Origin: Anodontia alba
Lineage: Eukaryota; Mollusca; Bivalvia; Lucinida; Lucinidae
Assembly: GCA_964016985.1 (NCBI GenBank)
Contig: OZ024827.1
Coordinates: forward strand, 76,586,335-76,650,334
Reading direction: 5' to 3'
Length of the DNA: 64,000 bases
A model generated the notes under the pieces. That model ran no database searches, was not told where the DNA came from, and saw only the letters and a list, made by a program, of their open reading frames with translations. Below are positions 51,863-62,431 of this stretch, piece after piece. A program made the position numbers and the translations under genes. Position 1 is the first letter of the stretch; each line of letters starts with the position of its first letter.

Positions 51863-52929
51863 GGGCCATTTAAAAAAAAATGAGTCAAAAGTGTGACATT
51901 GGAGGTCAAAAATAAAAATCAGTTTGAGTCAATGCTGTCTATCAAAATATTAACTTTGATGATACAGGTTTCACAAAATGGAGATGAGAAATGAAAAGAA
52001 GGAAACACGTTTTTGAAAATTTTGAATTCATTTCAACTTTTTTGTATTTTTTGTTCAATTACAGGATTTTTCCAAGATGGAATATGTTTGGAAATACATA
52101 TCTTTTCCACACAATTTTATATATGTATTGACAACATATATATAAAGGAAAAATTTGACATAAAAATTGGTCATATTTGTGTTATTTATTGAGAATTTTG
52201 GCTTTTTAAAGCACATTTAAGCACTTGTTTTTTTATCTTTACCACAAAAAGTTTTTATAAAAACCTGATTAGATAGAATTAAGCAGTAAAAGATGCACTG
52301 TGGACAACATTAAGTATCCTGCTGCATGTATGCAAAATTTTGACAGAATGTGACAAGCGGTTTTTTCTCAAGATTATTTAAAAAAAATTGTTGTATTTTA
52401 TAATAATTTGTTACACTCGGGACAAAATGAGAAACTTTAATATTATTCTACTTTTCATTCAATTTCTCTCTGACAGCTTGCATTTATTCTAAGTTTTATG
52501 TTGTGGAAACATTTGTAGTTGAAATAATTCAAGTTTTTACCAACCTGAAACTATATTTGTACAAAAAATAACTATAGAACACAAATAATTGAACTTTAGT
52601 ACAAAGAAACTAGTCATTCTGCACAAGAAAGGCTTTCTATAAGCAATGGTTTTGTCAGGTGCTTAGGGAAAACCAATATGCTTGATTAAAATATTTAATA
52701 TTGTGTCTTCACTTTATGTTAGAATGCAGCCATTTTAAAGTCTTTGGTCTGAACTGTTACACTCGGGACAAAAAAATGCTCTTTAGTTTATCAATATTGA
52801 TAGAGCCGGTTTGTGACTTCCATTTAGTTCTATGGTGTCAAATTTCATCAGTATCCCTCTCCCTGACAACACTTCAGGTGGTTTCAGCCACAACTGCTAT
52901 CTGGAAAATCTATTTTGAATGTCTTCTCC

Positions 52930-54120
52930 TGAACTGAAAGTCCCATTTGACTTGAAGCTTGGTAAGGGAGCATCTGGGTGACTTGTAGATCAATAAAAGC
53001 TAAAATCATTGCGATCAGAAATCCAAGATGGCAGATATCTTGAAAATTAATCTATTTTTTGCTTCTTCTGTTGATCTTAAAGGCCAGTTGACTCAAAACT
53101 AAAAATTTGTAGGAAGCATCATGGTGACTGTAGATCAAAACTGGCTAAAATTGTTCCTATTGGAAATCCAGAATGGCTGCCATGGGGGCCATCTTGGAAA
53201 TCTTTTTTTTTTTTTTTTTTTTTTTTCCACTTCTCCTGAACCGAAAGGCCAGTTAACTTGAAACTTGGTAGGAAACATTGGGGTGACTTGTAGATCAAAT
53301 ATAGCTTAAACCATTCCGATCGTAAATCTATGATGGCCACAATCTTGAAACTCTATTTTGTGCTTCTTCTGAACCAAAAGGCCAACAGACTTGAAACTTG
53401 GTAGGAAGCATCACGGTTTACCTGTAGAGCACATATAGCTCAAATCTTTTCACTCAGATATCCAAGATGCCTGCCATGGTGGTCATCTTGAATTTCTATT
53501 TTTCTCTTCCTCTTCTGAACCGAAAGGCTAACTGGCTTGAAACTTGATACCGTAGGAAACATCAGGGTGACTTTTAGAGAAAAACTAGCTAAAATCCTTC
53601 AAATCGGAAATCCAAGATGGCCTACATGGCTGCTATCTTGGAAATCTATTTTTCGCTTCTCCTGAACCAAATGGCCAGTTGACTCTGAACTTGGTAGAAA
53701 GCATCAGGGTGATTGTAGGTCAAAAAACAGCGAAAACCGTGTCAATCGGAAATACAAGATGGTCGCCAATCTTGAAAATCTATTTTGAACATCTTCTCCT
53801 GAACAGAAAGGCCCACTGACTCTAAACTTATATGACAGGAAGTATCGAGATGACTTGTAGATCAAAAATAACTAATCATTCTGATAAGAAATCCAAGATG
53901 GTCCCACACCAGCCCTATTGAAAATCTATTTTGAACTTTTTCTCCAGAACCATATATTGGAAGTATTGAGTTGACTTGTAGTTCAGAAGCAAAAAATCAT
54001 TCTGACTGGAAATCCAACATAGCTGTCATCTTGAAAATCTATATTGAACCGAAAGGCCAACTGACTCAATCTTCTTTGGTAATCAGGTGAGCGATGCAGG
54101 GTCATCTTGGCCCTCTTGTT
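52930..54120. repeat. Imperfect tandem repeats, about 120-150-bp units
   Basis: Eight or nine diverged units with TTCTGAACCGAAAGGCCA, GACTTGAAACTTGGTAGGAA, GCATCAGGGTGACTTGTAGA, TCAAAAATAGCTAAAA and GGAAATCCAAGATGGC, ending near GTGAGCGATGCAGGGTCATC, TTGGCCCTCTTGTTT. The last motif is, from memory, one end of a repeat widespread in bivalve genomes. Present inside the transposon, so it was carried along or inserted into it. Confidence 0.75.
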
Positions 54121-54252
54121 TACTTTAGGGTCTGTCTTAAGCCTCTCCCTAAACTTTCTCACTCTTTCTGCTGATGAGCCTGGCTCTTTTTTTTTTCTGT
54201 AAATTTTTTTTGACCTTGAGACAAAAGGCAGCTTCACAACAAATTTTGTCAT
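53983..54252 (-). pseudogene. Basic-rich open frame, possible remnant of an element protein
   Basis: The minus-strand frame starts at 54,252 with MTKFVVKLPFVSR and contains GSSAERVRKFRERLKTDPKV. I associate the pattern A-x3-R-x-x-RERLKxDP with N-termini of uncharacterised invertebrate proteins, possibly mobile-element encoded. After that it reads into the dispersed tandem repeat (RAKMTLHRSPD), so coding sequence ends by about 54,125. If real, only about 45 residues of the original protein remain. Confidence 0.3.
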
Positions 54253-55451
54253 TTTTCACAAATTTAACAGTTCAACTGTAAAAAGTCAAGAAATTTCATG
54301 CCACAATTCATTTCAAAAACTTTATGTCCCGAGTGTAACGCTATTTTCTTAATTTTACTGCTGTATAAAGATGGTTTTTAAAATATAGGCACTTATATTT
54401 AAGTATTTTTTATGTTTTCTGTTTCATGATGCATATTTTTGACCTTATATATGAAGGTATGACTAGATTGTAAGACCATCATTTTCCAACCAAACATGAT
54501 TTTTGTTGTACGCAAAGACAAAAAACATCAAGATTTTTAAAAATATTACATCAATACAGTCTTATTTCCATTAAAAGTCCCTTCAAAATTAAAGTACAAA
54601 GACTCTTCTTATAACTTGTAATGGGTTTACTTTTGTTACTTTTTATGGTACTGATTTAAGGCACTAAACAATGTACAAAGGCTTTAATGCAAATAAGGTG
54701 CTACACTCGGGACATTTGTTTTTAGGTCCTAAAAAGGCACACAAGCCTTTCATCATGAAAATCTTTGGATGTATTAACTTATGGGCACTTGGTTTCATGA
54801 AATATAAAACAGAATGCAAATTAAAGCAGCATGTGGAGATGATATTAGCATTTAAAGTCAAAATGTTACACTCGGGACATTTGTGGGTTACAACACATAT
54901 AATGGTGCTTGTTAAGTATACATGAACATGCATTAGTAAGTTCATGCTTTTTAGGAAGCTGTAACATTGGACTTACCAACTAGGGTTAGTCTGGCTAATA
55001 TAGATCTACTGTATGCAAATTATAATAGACTTCTTTCAAAGATTAGTGTTTTGGTGCTGACAAAATTTTCCACACATGCTTCCTTCTGAGAGGGTTCAAA
55101 AGTAACAAAATATTTGAAAAAAAGTTATCCATATCCAAAAACTATATGCCGAATAACTGATGTTTACTGTGAAATATAAGGTCATCTCTACAAGATTGTT
55201 TATTCTGTATGATAGCCAGATGAAAATTGATGTTTACTTTAAATGTCACACTTTTTTTGTTACACTCGGGACAATTTTGACTACTTAATGTTATAGAATT
55301 TTTTTTCTGTTGAACCTATACTTACGAAATTTGGCCGCAACTTTAACATTTTTATAACACATAATGTGGCATGAACTTATCATTAGCAAGTCTTTTCAGT
55401 TTTGGTGCAGGTCAGTTTGAAAAAAAAGACTCATTTTTTTTTAAATGGCCC

Positions 55452-57078
55452 TTTCCAGAAAGTCGAAAAATTTGAAGATTTTCATGACCGCGGACCTGCA
55501 AAAAAATGTCAATTTTGGGCATTTCACAGTTTTGCATATTTCTCACCCGAATGAGCAAATATTCACATTTCAAGTGTCCAGTGGTCATCTGGTGGTGATT
55601 TTCATCATTTTAAAAGACTTTCCAGAAAGTCGAAAAATTTGAAGATTTTCATGACCGCGGACCTGCAAAAAAATGTCAATTTTGGGCATTTCACAGTTTT
55701 GCATATTTCTCACCCAAATGAGCAAATATTCACATTTCAAGTGTCCAGTGGTCATCTGGTGGTGATTTTCATCATTTTAAAAGACTTTCCAGAAAGTCGA
55801 AAAATTTGAAGATTTTCATGACCGCGGACCTGCAAAAAAATGTCAATTTTGGGCATTTCACAGTTTTGCATATTTCTCACCCAAATGAGCAAATATTCAC
55901 ATTTCAAGTGTCCAGTGGTCATCTGGTGGTGATTTTCATCATTTTAAAAGACTTTCCAGAAAGTCGAAAAATTTGAAGATTTTCATGACCGCGGACCTGC
56001 AAAAAAATGTCAATTTTGGGCATTTCACAGTTTTGCATATTTCTCACCCAAATGAGCAAATATTCACATTTCAAGTGTCCAGTGGTCATCTGGTGGTGAT
56101 TTTCATCATTTTAAAAGACTTTCCAGAAAGTCGAAAAATTTTAAGATTTTCATGACCGCGGACCTGCAAAAAAATGTCAATTTTGGGCATTTCACAGTTT
56201 TGCATATTTCTCACCCAAATGAGCAAATATTCACATTTCAAGTGTCCAGTGGTCATCTGGTGGTGATTTTCATCATTTTAAAAGACTTTCCAGAAAGTCG
56301 AAAAATTTTAAGATTTTCATGACCGCGGACCTGCAAAAAAATGTCAATTTTGGGCATTTCACAGTTTTGCATATTTCTCACCCAAATGAGCAAATATTCA
56401 CATTTCAAGTGTCCAGTGGTCATCTGGTGGTGATTTTCATCATTTTAAAAGACTTTCCAGAAAGTCGAAAAATTTGAAGATTTTCATGACCACGGACCTG
56501 CAAAAAAATGTCAATTTTGGGCATTTCACAGTTTTGCATATTTCTCACCCAAATGAGCAAATATTCACATTTCAAGTGTCCAGTGGTCATCTGGTGGTGA
56601 TTTTCATCATTTTAAAAGACTTTCCAGAAAGTCGAAAAATTTGAAGATTTTCATGACCGCGGACCTGCAAAAAAATGTCAATTTTGGGCATTTCACAGTT
56701 TTGCATATTTCTCACCCAAATGAGCAAATATTCACATTTCAAGTGTCCAGTGGTCATCTGGTGGTGATTTTCATCATTTTAAAAGACTTTCCAGAAAGTC
56801 GAAAAATTTGAAGATTTTCATGACCGCGGACCTGCAAAAAAATGTCAATTTTGGGCATTTCACAGTTTTGCATATTTCTCACCCAAATGAGCAAATATTC
56901 ACATTTCAAGTGTCCAGTGGTCATCTGGTGGTGATTTTCATCATTTTAAAAGACTTTCCAGAAAGTCGAAAAATTTGAAGATTTTCATGACCGCGGACCT
57001 GCAAAAAAATGTCAATTTTGGGCATTTCACAGTTTTGCATATTTCTCACCCAAATGAGCAAATATTCACATTTCAAGT
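55452..57078 (+). repeat. 167-bp satellite, right block (C monomers)
   Basis: Nine to ten C-type monomers, exactly 167 bp apart (CATGACC at 55,483, 55,650 and onwards), nearly identical to each other and to the C monomers left of the transposon. Sporadic differences include GAAAAATTTTAAG near 56,140 and 56,305 and GACCACGG near 56,490. The array stops at TTTCAAGT (57,078). Confidence 0.97.
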
Positions 57079-57079
57079 T

Positions 57080-57143
57080 TCCTGCGTAAAAACAATATGT
57101 ACGAATCAGTGTCCTGCGTAAAAACAATATGTACGAATCAGAG
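57080..57143. repeat. 32-bp duplication at the satellite edge
   Basis: TCCTGCGTAAAAACAATATG, TACGAATCAG is present twice in direct succession (57,080 and 57,112). It shares only TCCTG with the satellite (GTGTCCTGTGG), so the duplication may mark the breakpoint. Confidence 0.85.
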
Positions 57144-57430
57144 TTTAATACGTAACTAAACATTTGATTTTTTCGAACCTGCAAACATAGTTTAAACCTG
57201 CTTTGTATTTCAGTCGTAAGTAGGTTAAATGAATTAAATGTTCAATTACTGCAGGGAAAAGGTTCAGTTTTACTTAGAACAATAATTTCTTACTTAGAAC
57301 AATAATTTAAGGATGGTAGTATGTGAAAAAAATACGCTAGCTCCTTATTGCAATGGTCAACCACAATATGTGTAGTATTGTTAAAAATGATTACTTTACA
57401 GCTTTCTGAATATGTCAATATCAGGTTGAA

Positions 57431-57520
57431 GCATACGGTTCTTGTCTTTTCAATGAAGTTAAGCAACGCCAACCAGGTTAGTACTTGGATGGGTGAACCC
57501 CTACAAGTACCACTTGCTAT
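57431..57520 (+). mobile_element. 5S rRNA-derived sequence, copy 2
   Basis: CATACGGTTCTTGTCTTTTC, AATGAAGTTAAGCAACGCCA, ACCAGGTTAGTACTTGGATG, GGTGAACCCCTACAAGTACC. Closer to metazoan 5S rRNA than copy 1, with recognisable A box (GAAGTTAAGC) and C box (GGATGGGTGA) elements, but the 5' third and 3' stem are degraded. Sequence after it is A/T-rich with no T4 terminator right at the expected 3' end. Pseudogene or 5S-derived SINE. Confidence 0.78.
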
Positions 57521-57754
57521 ATATATTTCTTGCATTTTATATTTTTTGCTCTTTTCTGTTCTGCTCTTAAACCCGATGAAAAACGGTTGTGTCCACTGCA
57601 TGTAATCCAAATTTAGCCAAGGGCGAAATCGGCAGTGATGAACATAACGGTGCGCTATTGTATTGCACCATCAGAGGAAGTTTTCGTTTTAAAGCTACAA
57701 ATGGAAGCGTATTTTTACATGAACTATTATTCGGTATTAAATATGGCATTTGGC

Positions 57755-57960
57755 CTTAACGATTGATTTTTGTTGTTTGTGTTGAGGTTTTACGGCCCAG
57801 TCAACCCAATGGGGTCATTTCGAGCGCGGTCAGTTTACCTAACCACACGTTTACTGGGCAGGCTTAGTCCTCTAAGCGGTTAACCAGTATTGTGCACATT
57901 CTTTCGCCAGAAACTGACAACTGTCCTTCTTGGATCAGCGGAAGGGTCTTAACGATTGAT
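57755..57960 (-). mobile_element. SINE S1, 5'-truncated, with 13-bp target duplication
   Basis: The direct repeat CTTAACGATTGAT at 57,755-57,767 and 57,948-57,960 encloses 180 bp of S1 body (GTTTTACGGCCCAGTCAACC, AGCGGTTAACCAGTATTGTG, CCAGAAACTGACAACTG). On the minus strand the 5' tRNA head is missing and the 3' tail (CAACACAAACAACAAAA) is intact. This is the signature of target-primed reverse transcription with 5' truncation. Very similar to the 28.6-kb copy. Confidence 0.93.
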
Positions 57961-58132
57961 ATATATACATATAGGAGCAATTTAAGAATCGGGACATTTC
58001 CGGAATCGCCACTGCACTTCTTTTTATTTTTTTAATTCCAAAACTGTTGCGCCAAATTGGAATTCCTAAATTGCGCAGAGCGATTACAGAATCGGGACCA
58101 TGTAGGAATTCTTAATTAAAAAAGGCACATTA

Positions 58133-58168
<36 letters not shown>

Positions 58169-58427
58169 TTGCTGTAAAATACAATTTCATTTCTCCAAGG
58201 CTTAACGTTTTGACATTTGCGTTCTCGTAAAGTTTACTGCATCAGCTCAACTCAGAAGCGCGTAACAAAACAAAAACAACGCAAGCAATATACTTAGCAT
58301 TAAAGCATTTGTCTCGTGTAACTTGACGGTTTTATTTAACACAAGATCTATGACATGATAGCTTAGCTCGCCGAAATGGGAACGTCTCTCGATCCTTTCA
58401 ACGTAATCCATTTTGAATATCTGCCTA

Positions 58428-58458
<31 letters not shown>

Positions 58459-58727
58459 TAGTCCATAAAAATTAACTATTTGTTTAACTTAATCTAAAGA
58501 CCTTTTTAGAATCACATATTTCTCACTATCACCGGGAAAGGTAACTTTTCATCCACATTTTTTCGCACGTAGTTTTACAGCTGCTTTCAATGCCATTTAT
58601 TAGTCAGTCTGACAAAAAACTCGTAACCACTTTTAGAGAGTAATTTCAGCAAGTGATCGGGCCTGACCCCACAAAACGTAATCAGTTTCATATAAATGAA
58701 TTCTAAAAGGAATGACCCTTTTTGGGT

Positions 58728-58781
<54 letters not shown>

Positions 58782-58930
58782 CGGAAACATCTAAGTGTCA
58801 AGTTTTCTGGACCATACTATCTAGTTTCGGCCAATTTGTCCTCATCAGTGGCCCTGATTCTCAACTACAGTCATTGCCTTTACCATCTGCAACCTAAACA
58901 TATAGGTCTCTAGAAAATTACTACTAGAAT
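57961..58930. other. Gene-free stretch with microsatellites
   Basis: No gene. Microsatellites: (ATT)n 58,133-58,168; (GATA)n 58,432-58,457; (CA)n 58,729-58,778. GAATCGGGAC occurs twice (57,986 and 58,090), part of a small degenerate repeat. Confidence 0.8.
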
Positions 58931-59330
58931 GTTTCACGTAAAATTTCTAAGTCCTTGACACTGACCTCAAAGTCACTCCATGGGGTATCCTTAATAAACC
59001 TTTGGACATGTATCAAGTAAATGTGTGTCAAATCAACTGCTACCTTAAAGATATGTGTATTCAAGAGAAAAAAAAAACGCATACATACATCAACAACTTC
59101 TTCTGTAAAAGTTCTAAGACCATGACATTGACTTCAATGTCAGTACTTGAGGTTGGGGACTTGTGTCGAATAAAACCCTTGACCAGTATCTATCATCAGT
59201 GGAATAATCTGCCTTGCAGGTCCAGTCATTTAGGAGATATACGGGCTTTAGAAAACTGCAAGTAAACATTTTGGTGTAATATTTCCAAGTATGTGACCTT
59301 GACTTGAAATTCCATTGTTAGGATTATGAT
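58930..59330. repeat. Degenerate dispersed repeat with TGACCTTGAC-type motifs
   Basis: Three loose units containing GTAAAATTTCTAAGTCCTTG, ACACTGACCTCAAAGTCACT; GTTCTAAGACCATGACATTG, ACTTCAATGTCA; AATATTTCCAAGTATGTGAC, CTTGACTTG. The spacing is about 170 bp. This style of repeat is familiar to me from mollusc genomes. Confidence 0.5.
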
Positions 59331-59559
59331 TATGGTAAAAGTGGGCTACAGATTTACATAAGTCTAAAAACTTTCTTCGGAATCTCAAGCCTAAAAGTAG
59401 TAGAAATTAATCAGATCAGATTTCGACCTCCACTGTCCATTATGCCCCCACCTGTCGAATAGAAGGCAGCAGTGAGGTATATAGCGTTTTGCCGTGATGT
59501 TACGTCCGCGCGTGCGTATGTTACGTTAGTAACCAGAGTCTAACAAAATTTTAAGTTTA

Positions 59560-59910
59560 CATTAATTTATATTGACGTTTACGTACGCGTTTCTCTTAAA
59601 GGTCATAACTTGGGTATCTTTTATACTAGGAAGTCAAAATTTAGTATGCTACTTACCCAGACCTAAACCTTCAATTGTGCTAGAGTTATCCCTCGATCAT
59701 GCCCTGAAGGTGGGGCTAGGGATCAAAAGGTATAACAGATCAGATTTAACATTGACATTTACGTCTGCGTTTCTCTTGGGTGCCTTTTTATTCTAGGAAA
59801 TTAAAACTTGGTGTGCTAATTACCCAGACCTAAACCTTTAACTGTGCTAGAATTGCCCTGGGTCATGCCCTGAGGTCGGACTAGGGATCAAAATAAACAA
59901 CAGATCAGAC
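59560..59910. repeat. Two-copy tandem duplication, about 180 bp
   Basis: TTGACGTTTACGTACGCGTT, TCTCTTAAAGG, CTACTTACCCAGACCTAAAC, CTTCAATTGTGCTAGAG, ATCATGCCCTGAAGGTGGGG and CTAGGGATCAAAA recur in the same order starting at about 59,751 (TTGACATTTACGTCTGCGTT). Diverged by roughly one base in six. Confidence 0.8.
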
Positions 59911-60180
59911 TGAGCATTTGGAAAATAGTTATGAAATTTATGCATCCAGATGTTGCTGCCATATGGGCAAATGACCAAACGGCGGGGGAATCTGTGTACT
60001 TTGAACACATGTCTAGTAAATTTGAACGAGGCATAAATGTGATAATGAGAACAGTTTGTTTGTTTCAATTCGGATTATTTTAATTAAAAAATACTCCCTT
60101 TTCTACCATATGGCTTAATTTGCACTAACTATTTATCCTTAATATTCAAACATCTTACCTGCTTACCATACTTGGCCTAA

Positions 60181-60530
60181 TACAGTCGACTCTCGTTATC
60201 TCTAAAATGCTTCGAGATATCCGTACTTCGACATATCAGACTTGCAGACTTGAGGAAAAAAACAAATCGAAAAACCGTTTTTAACAAATGTATATGTAAT
60301 TTTCAAGAATTACTTATACATTTGTTAAATGCGGTTTTTCGACTTCGTTAAAGATATGTTGAAAATATTGTGGAAAAGAGGAGAAATTGCTCCTTAGCAA
60401 TTTCTCCTCTTTTCCACAATATTTTTTTACCTGTTATTAGATTTTCATGTTTAGGCAGGGACAAGATTTTCACTTCGAGATAAGCGGTTATTCGAGATAA
60501 GCGAGGTCGAGATAACGAGAGTCAACTGTA
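60181..60530. mobile_element. Pogo/Tigger-like MITE with an internal hairpin
   Basis: TA target dinucleotides flank CAGTCGACTCTCGTTATCTC (60,183) and GAGATAACGAGAGTCAACTG (ending 60,528). This terminal repeat is known to me from Tigger/pogo-type elements. Subterminal TTCGAGATA motifs repeat on both sides. The interior has a strong hairpin, AATATTGTGGAAAAGAGGAG, AAATTGCTCC and complement (60,364-60,423), and a second pair (AAAAACCGxxTTTAACAAAT, 60,274-60,335). 346 bp, no ORF. Confidence 0.8.
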
Positions 60531-60580
60531 TTTGAAAAAAGTACATGGTACTAACTGCAGTCTTAACTGCTGCATGAGTG

Positions 60581-60645
60581 GCTACAGTGTAGACCCTGAT
60601 TAGACGCAGGTTCTGTGAGGTCTGATCTGGGTCAACACTGTTTGC
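60581..60645. repeat. FB-B hairpin, right-end copy
   Basis: GCTACAGTGTAGACCCTGAT, TAGACGCAGGTTCTGTGAGG, TCTGATCTGGGTCAACACTG, TTTGCTC. The only good FB-B copy to the right of the satellite. Confidence 0.75.
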
Positions 60646-60649
60646 TCAG

Positions 60650-61183
60650 GCCTCTATCCAAATATTTTAGTTATCATTACGATGTTGTGGTATTATTAGC
60701 AGACGACAAATCTTTGATGCGTACGCCTCGTATTTTTCAAAAAAAAAAATAAATAAATACGGACCGACAATGAACATTATTATATGTGAAAATAGTTTTA
60801 AACGCGTATTGCTGCTTTAAATGAGCAAGTTAAAGGGTTTTAAAAGCGTCCTTATATTTAAACAAACCTTGTGTCTGAGAATGCATATGACATTGATATT
60901 CTGGATACATGTATTCATAATGAGACTTCTGCTACAAACCTATCTAAAAAAACTGCATGCCTATAAAACAAAACACTCAGCTGGCATAAAACGTCGAAAC
61001 AACGTCCTTTGAACCAAGTTGGCCCATTTTAATGGCTAATAAAGCAAATGTGAATGTGTTTGAATTATAAAAGAAAAACAATGCAAGTTCATATTTTGTC
61101 TTTATAAACAAACATTTTTAAACTACTTAAAATTAGCTTAAGATATCGTCTCGCAGAAACAACATTACATTTTCAATTTGCTG

Positions 61184-61226
<43 letters not shown>

Positions 61227-61304
61227 TTAATAATAGGAAACTTTAGACTTGCGTTTTTAATCAAATACTTATTTTATGCTGATCTACCAAAGCGTGTGTG
61301 TGTA

Positions 61305-61376
<72 letters not shown>

Positions 61377-62430
61377 CGCGCGCACACTCATATGTGTTTT
61401 GGAGAGTCTTGCGGCTAACGAGCTTACTTGTGAATTACCCATACAGTCCGCAACATGACAAAAGTAACATTATGCTGAATGCAACGAGCAATGACCTAGA
61501 TCATCCTGCACATTTTTTGTAGTCTGACAAGGATATTTTCGATTCTCTAGTATATTATACAGTGTGACTATGTAACCGGGACACGAAAATCCTGAACAGA
61601 CTGCACAAATGCGATCGCCGCTCTGGTTCTTCTTTACCCGCAGATAGAATAAGAATAATTTCCTCATGTTACGGTTCTACAATATATTAAAAGTATGTGA
61701 GAGAACAACGAAGACCTCGATCAGACTGTGGATAGATACATGTACAATGTACATGTACGTTTTATTTATCCAGTTTTTATAGTCCTTTTCAATATTTAGG
61801 TCACGTGACTATGACGTAGGTTACCCGCCTTGGATTTGGTTTAAACATATTTTATTCAAAAATATCAATTTAAGCTACTCGCACCACGGCACACAAAATG
61901 TGGCGAATACATACACTTTATGCAAACAGGGAAGACACTGGTCAGTCTGTATATATATGCAGTCTAACTGCTCCGGACATGGTGAATTAGTATTTTACTC
62001 CTTGCTCTGAAACGTAATGCTTACTACCCATTAGCAATATGTAAACCCAGCTGAGTCTGACTGAATAGGTGCTCACAAAAACGGTGTACGGAAAATTTAT
62101 TCAGAAGGAGAAGGTGTCAATGTTAAACAGAATGTTGGTCTAACATCATAAGAAAGCTGCTGCAGTGCTGTAGTGAAGGCAAGCAAATTCGACGATTTGG
62201 TGACCATCGCTCTTTATTCAAACCATCCATCGTATACTTTAGGAATCACGCATTAATCGATCGATTAAACCATTGAAGTTGCGCACTCACCATTTCACAC
62301 AAAGAGTTTGCAAAAGATAAATATGCGAAGCGCGAAGACTCATCAGTCGAAGCGTCTGAGCATTCAGATCAGTGCAATGACACTTCATGTTGCTTTCTTC
62401 CAAAAGATTCTTCTTTTTGCCCTCCCTTCA
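60650..62430. other. Gene-free stretch
   Basis: No gene or exon supported. Holds half an FB-C (GCAGACGACAAATC, 60,699), (ATT)n 61,187-61,226, (TG)n with two TA interruptions 61,294-61,372, and an FB-E-like piece (CGAAAATCCTGAACAGACTG, CACAAATGCG, about 61,584-61,615). Confidence 0.6.
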
Positions 62431-62431
62431 C

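Larger units (their letters stand above)
52411..55273. promoter_or_regulatory. Six copies of TTACACTCGGGACA within the transposon
   Basis: Plus-strand copies at 52,411-52,424; 52,757-52,770; 54,701-54,714 (CTACACTCGGGACA); 54,866-54,879; 55,260-55,273. A minus-strand copy is at 54,325-54,338. The 14-mer is otherwise not seen in the window. Clustering towards both ends, denser on the right, is the layout of transposase-binding sites in several DNA transposons. The role is inferred, not shown. Confidence 0.6.
51863..55451. mobile_element. 3.6-kb DNA transposon inside the satellite (24-bp perfect TIRs)
   Basis: Left end GGGCCATTTAAAAAAAAATG then AGTC (51,863-51,886); the exact reverse complement is at 55,428-55,451. 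The 4-bp satellite sequence TTTC is present on both sides (51,859-51,862 and 55,452-55,455), and removing the insert restores an uninterrupted C monomer (GACTTTCCAGAAAG). Internal features: six copies of TTACACTCGGGACA, a block of imperfect tandem repeats (52.93-54.1 kb) and no long ORF. A 4-bp duplication with GGGCC termini does not let me name a superfamily. Non-autonomous or decayed. Confidence 0.9.

Noticed and set aside
47024..57078. Short open frames repeated in the satellite (GHLVVIFIILKDFPESRK-type)
   Set aside because: The 167-bp monomer is not a multiple of three, so the frame changes with every unit; no continuous protein is possible.
47024..57078. CENP-B box in the satellite monomer
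   Set aside because: Looked for TTCG-x4-A-x2-CGGG in the monomer; none seen on either strand by eye.
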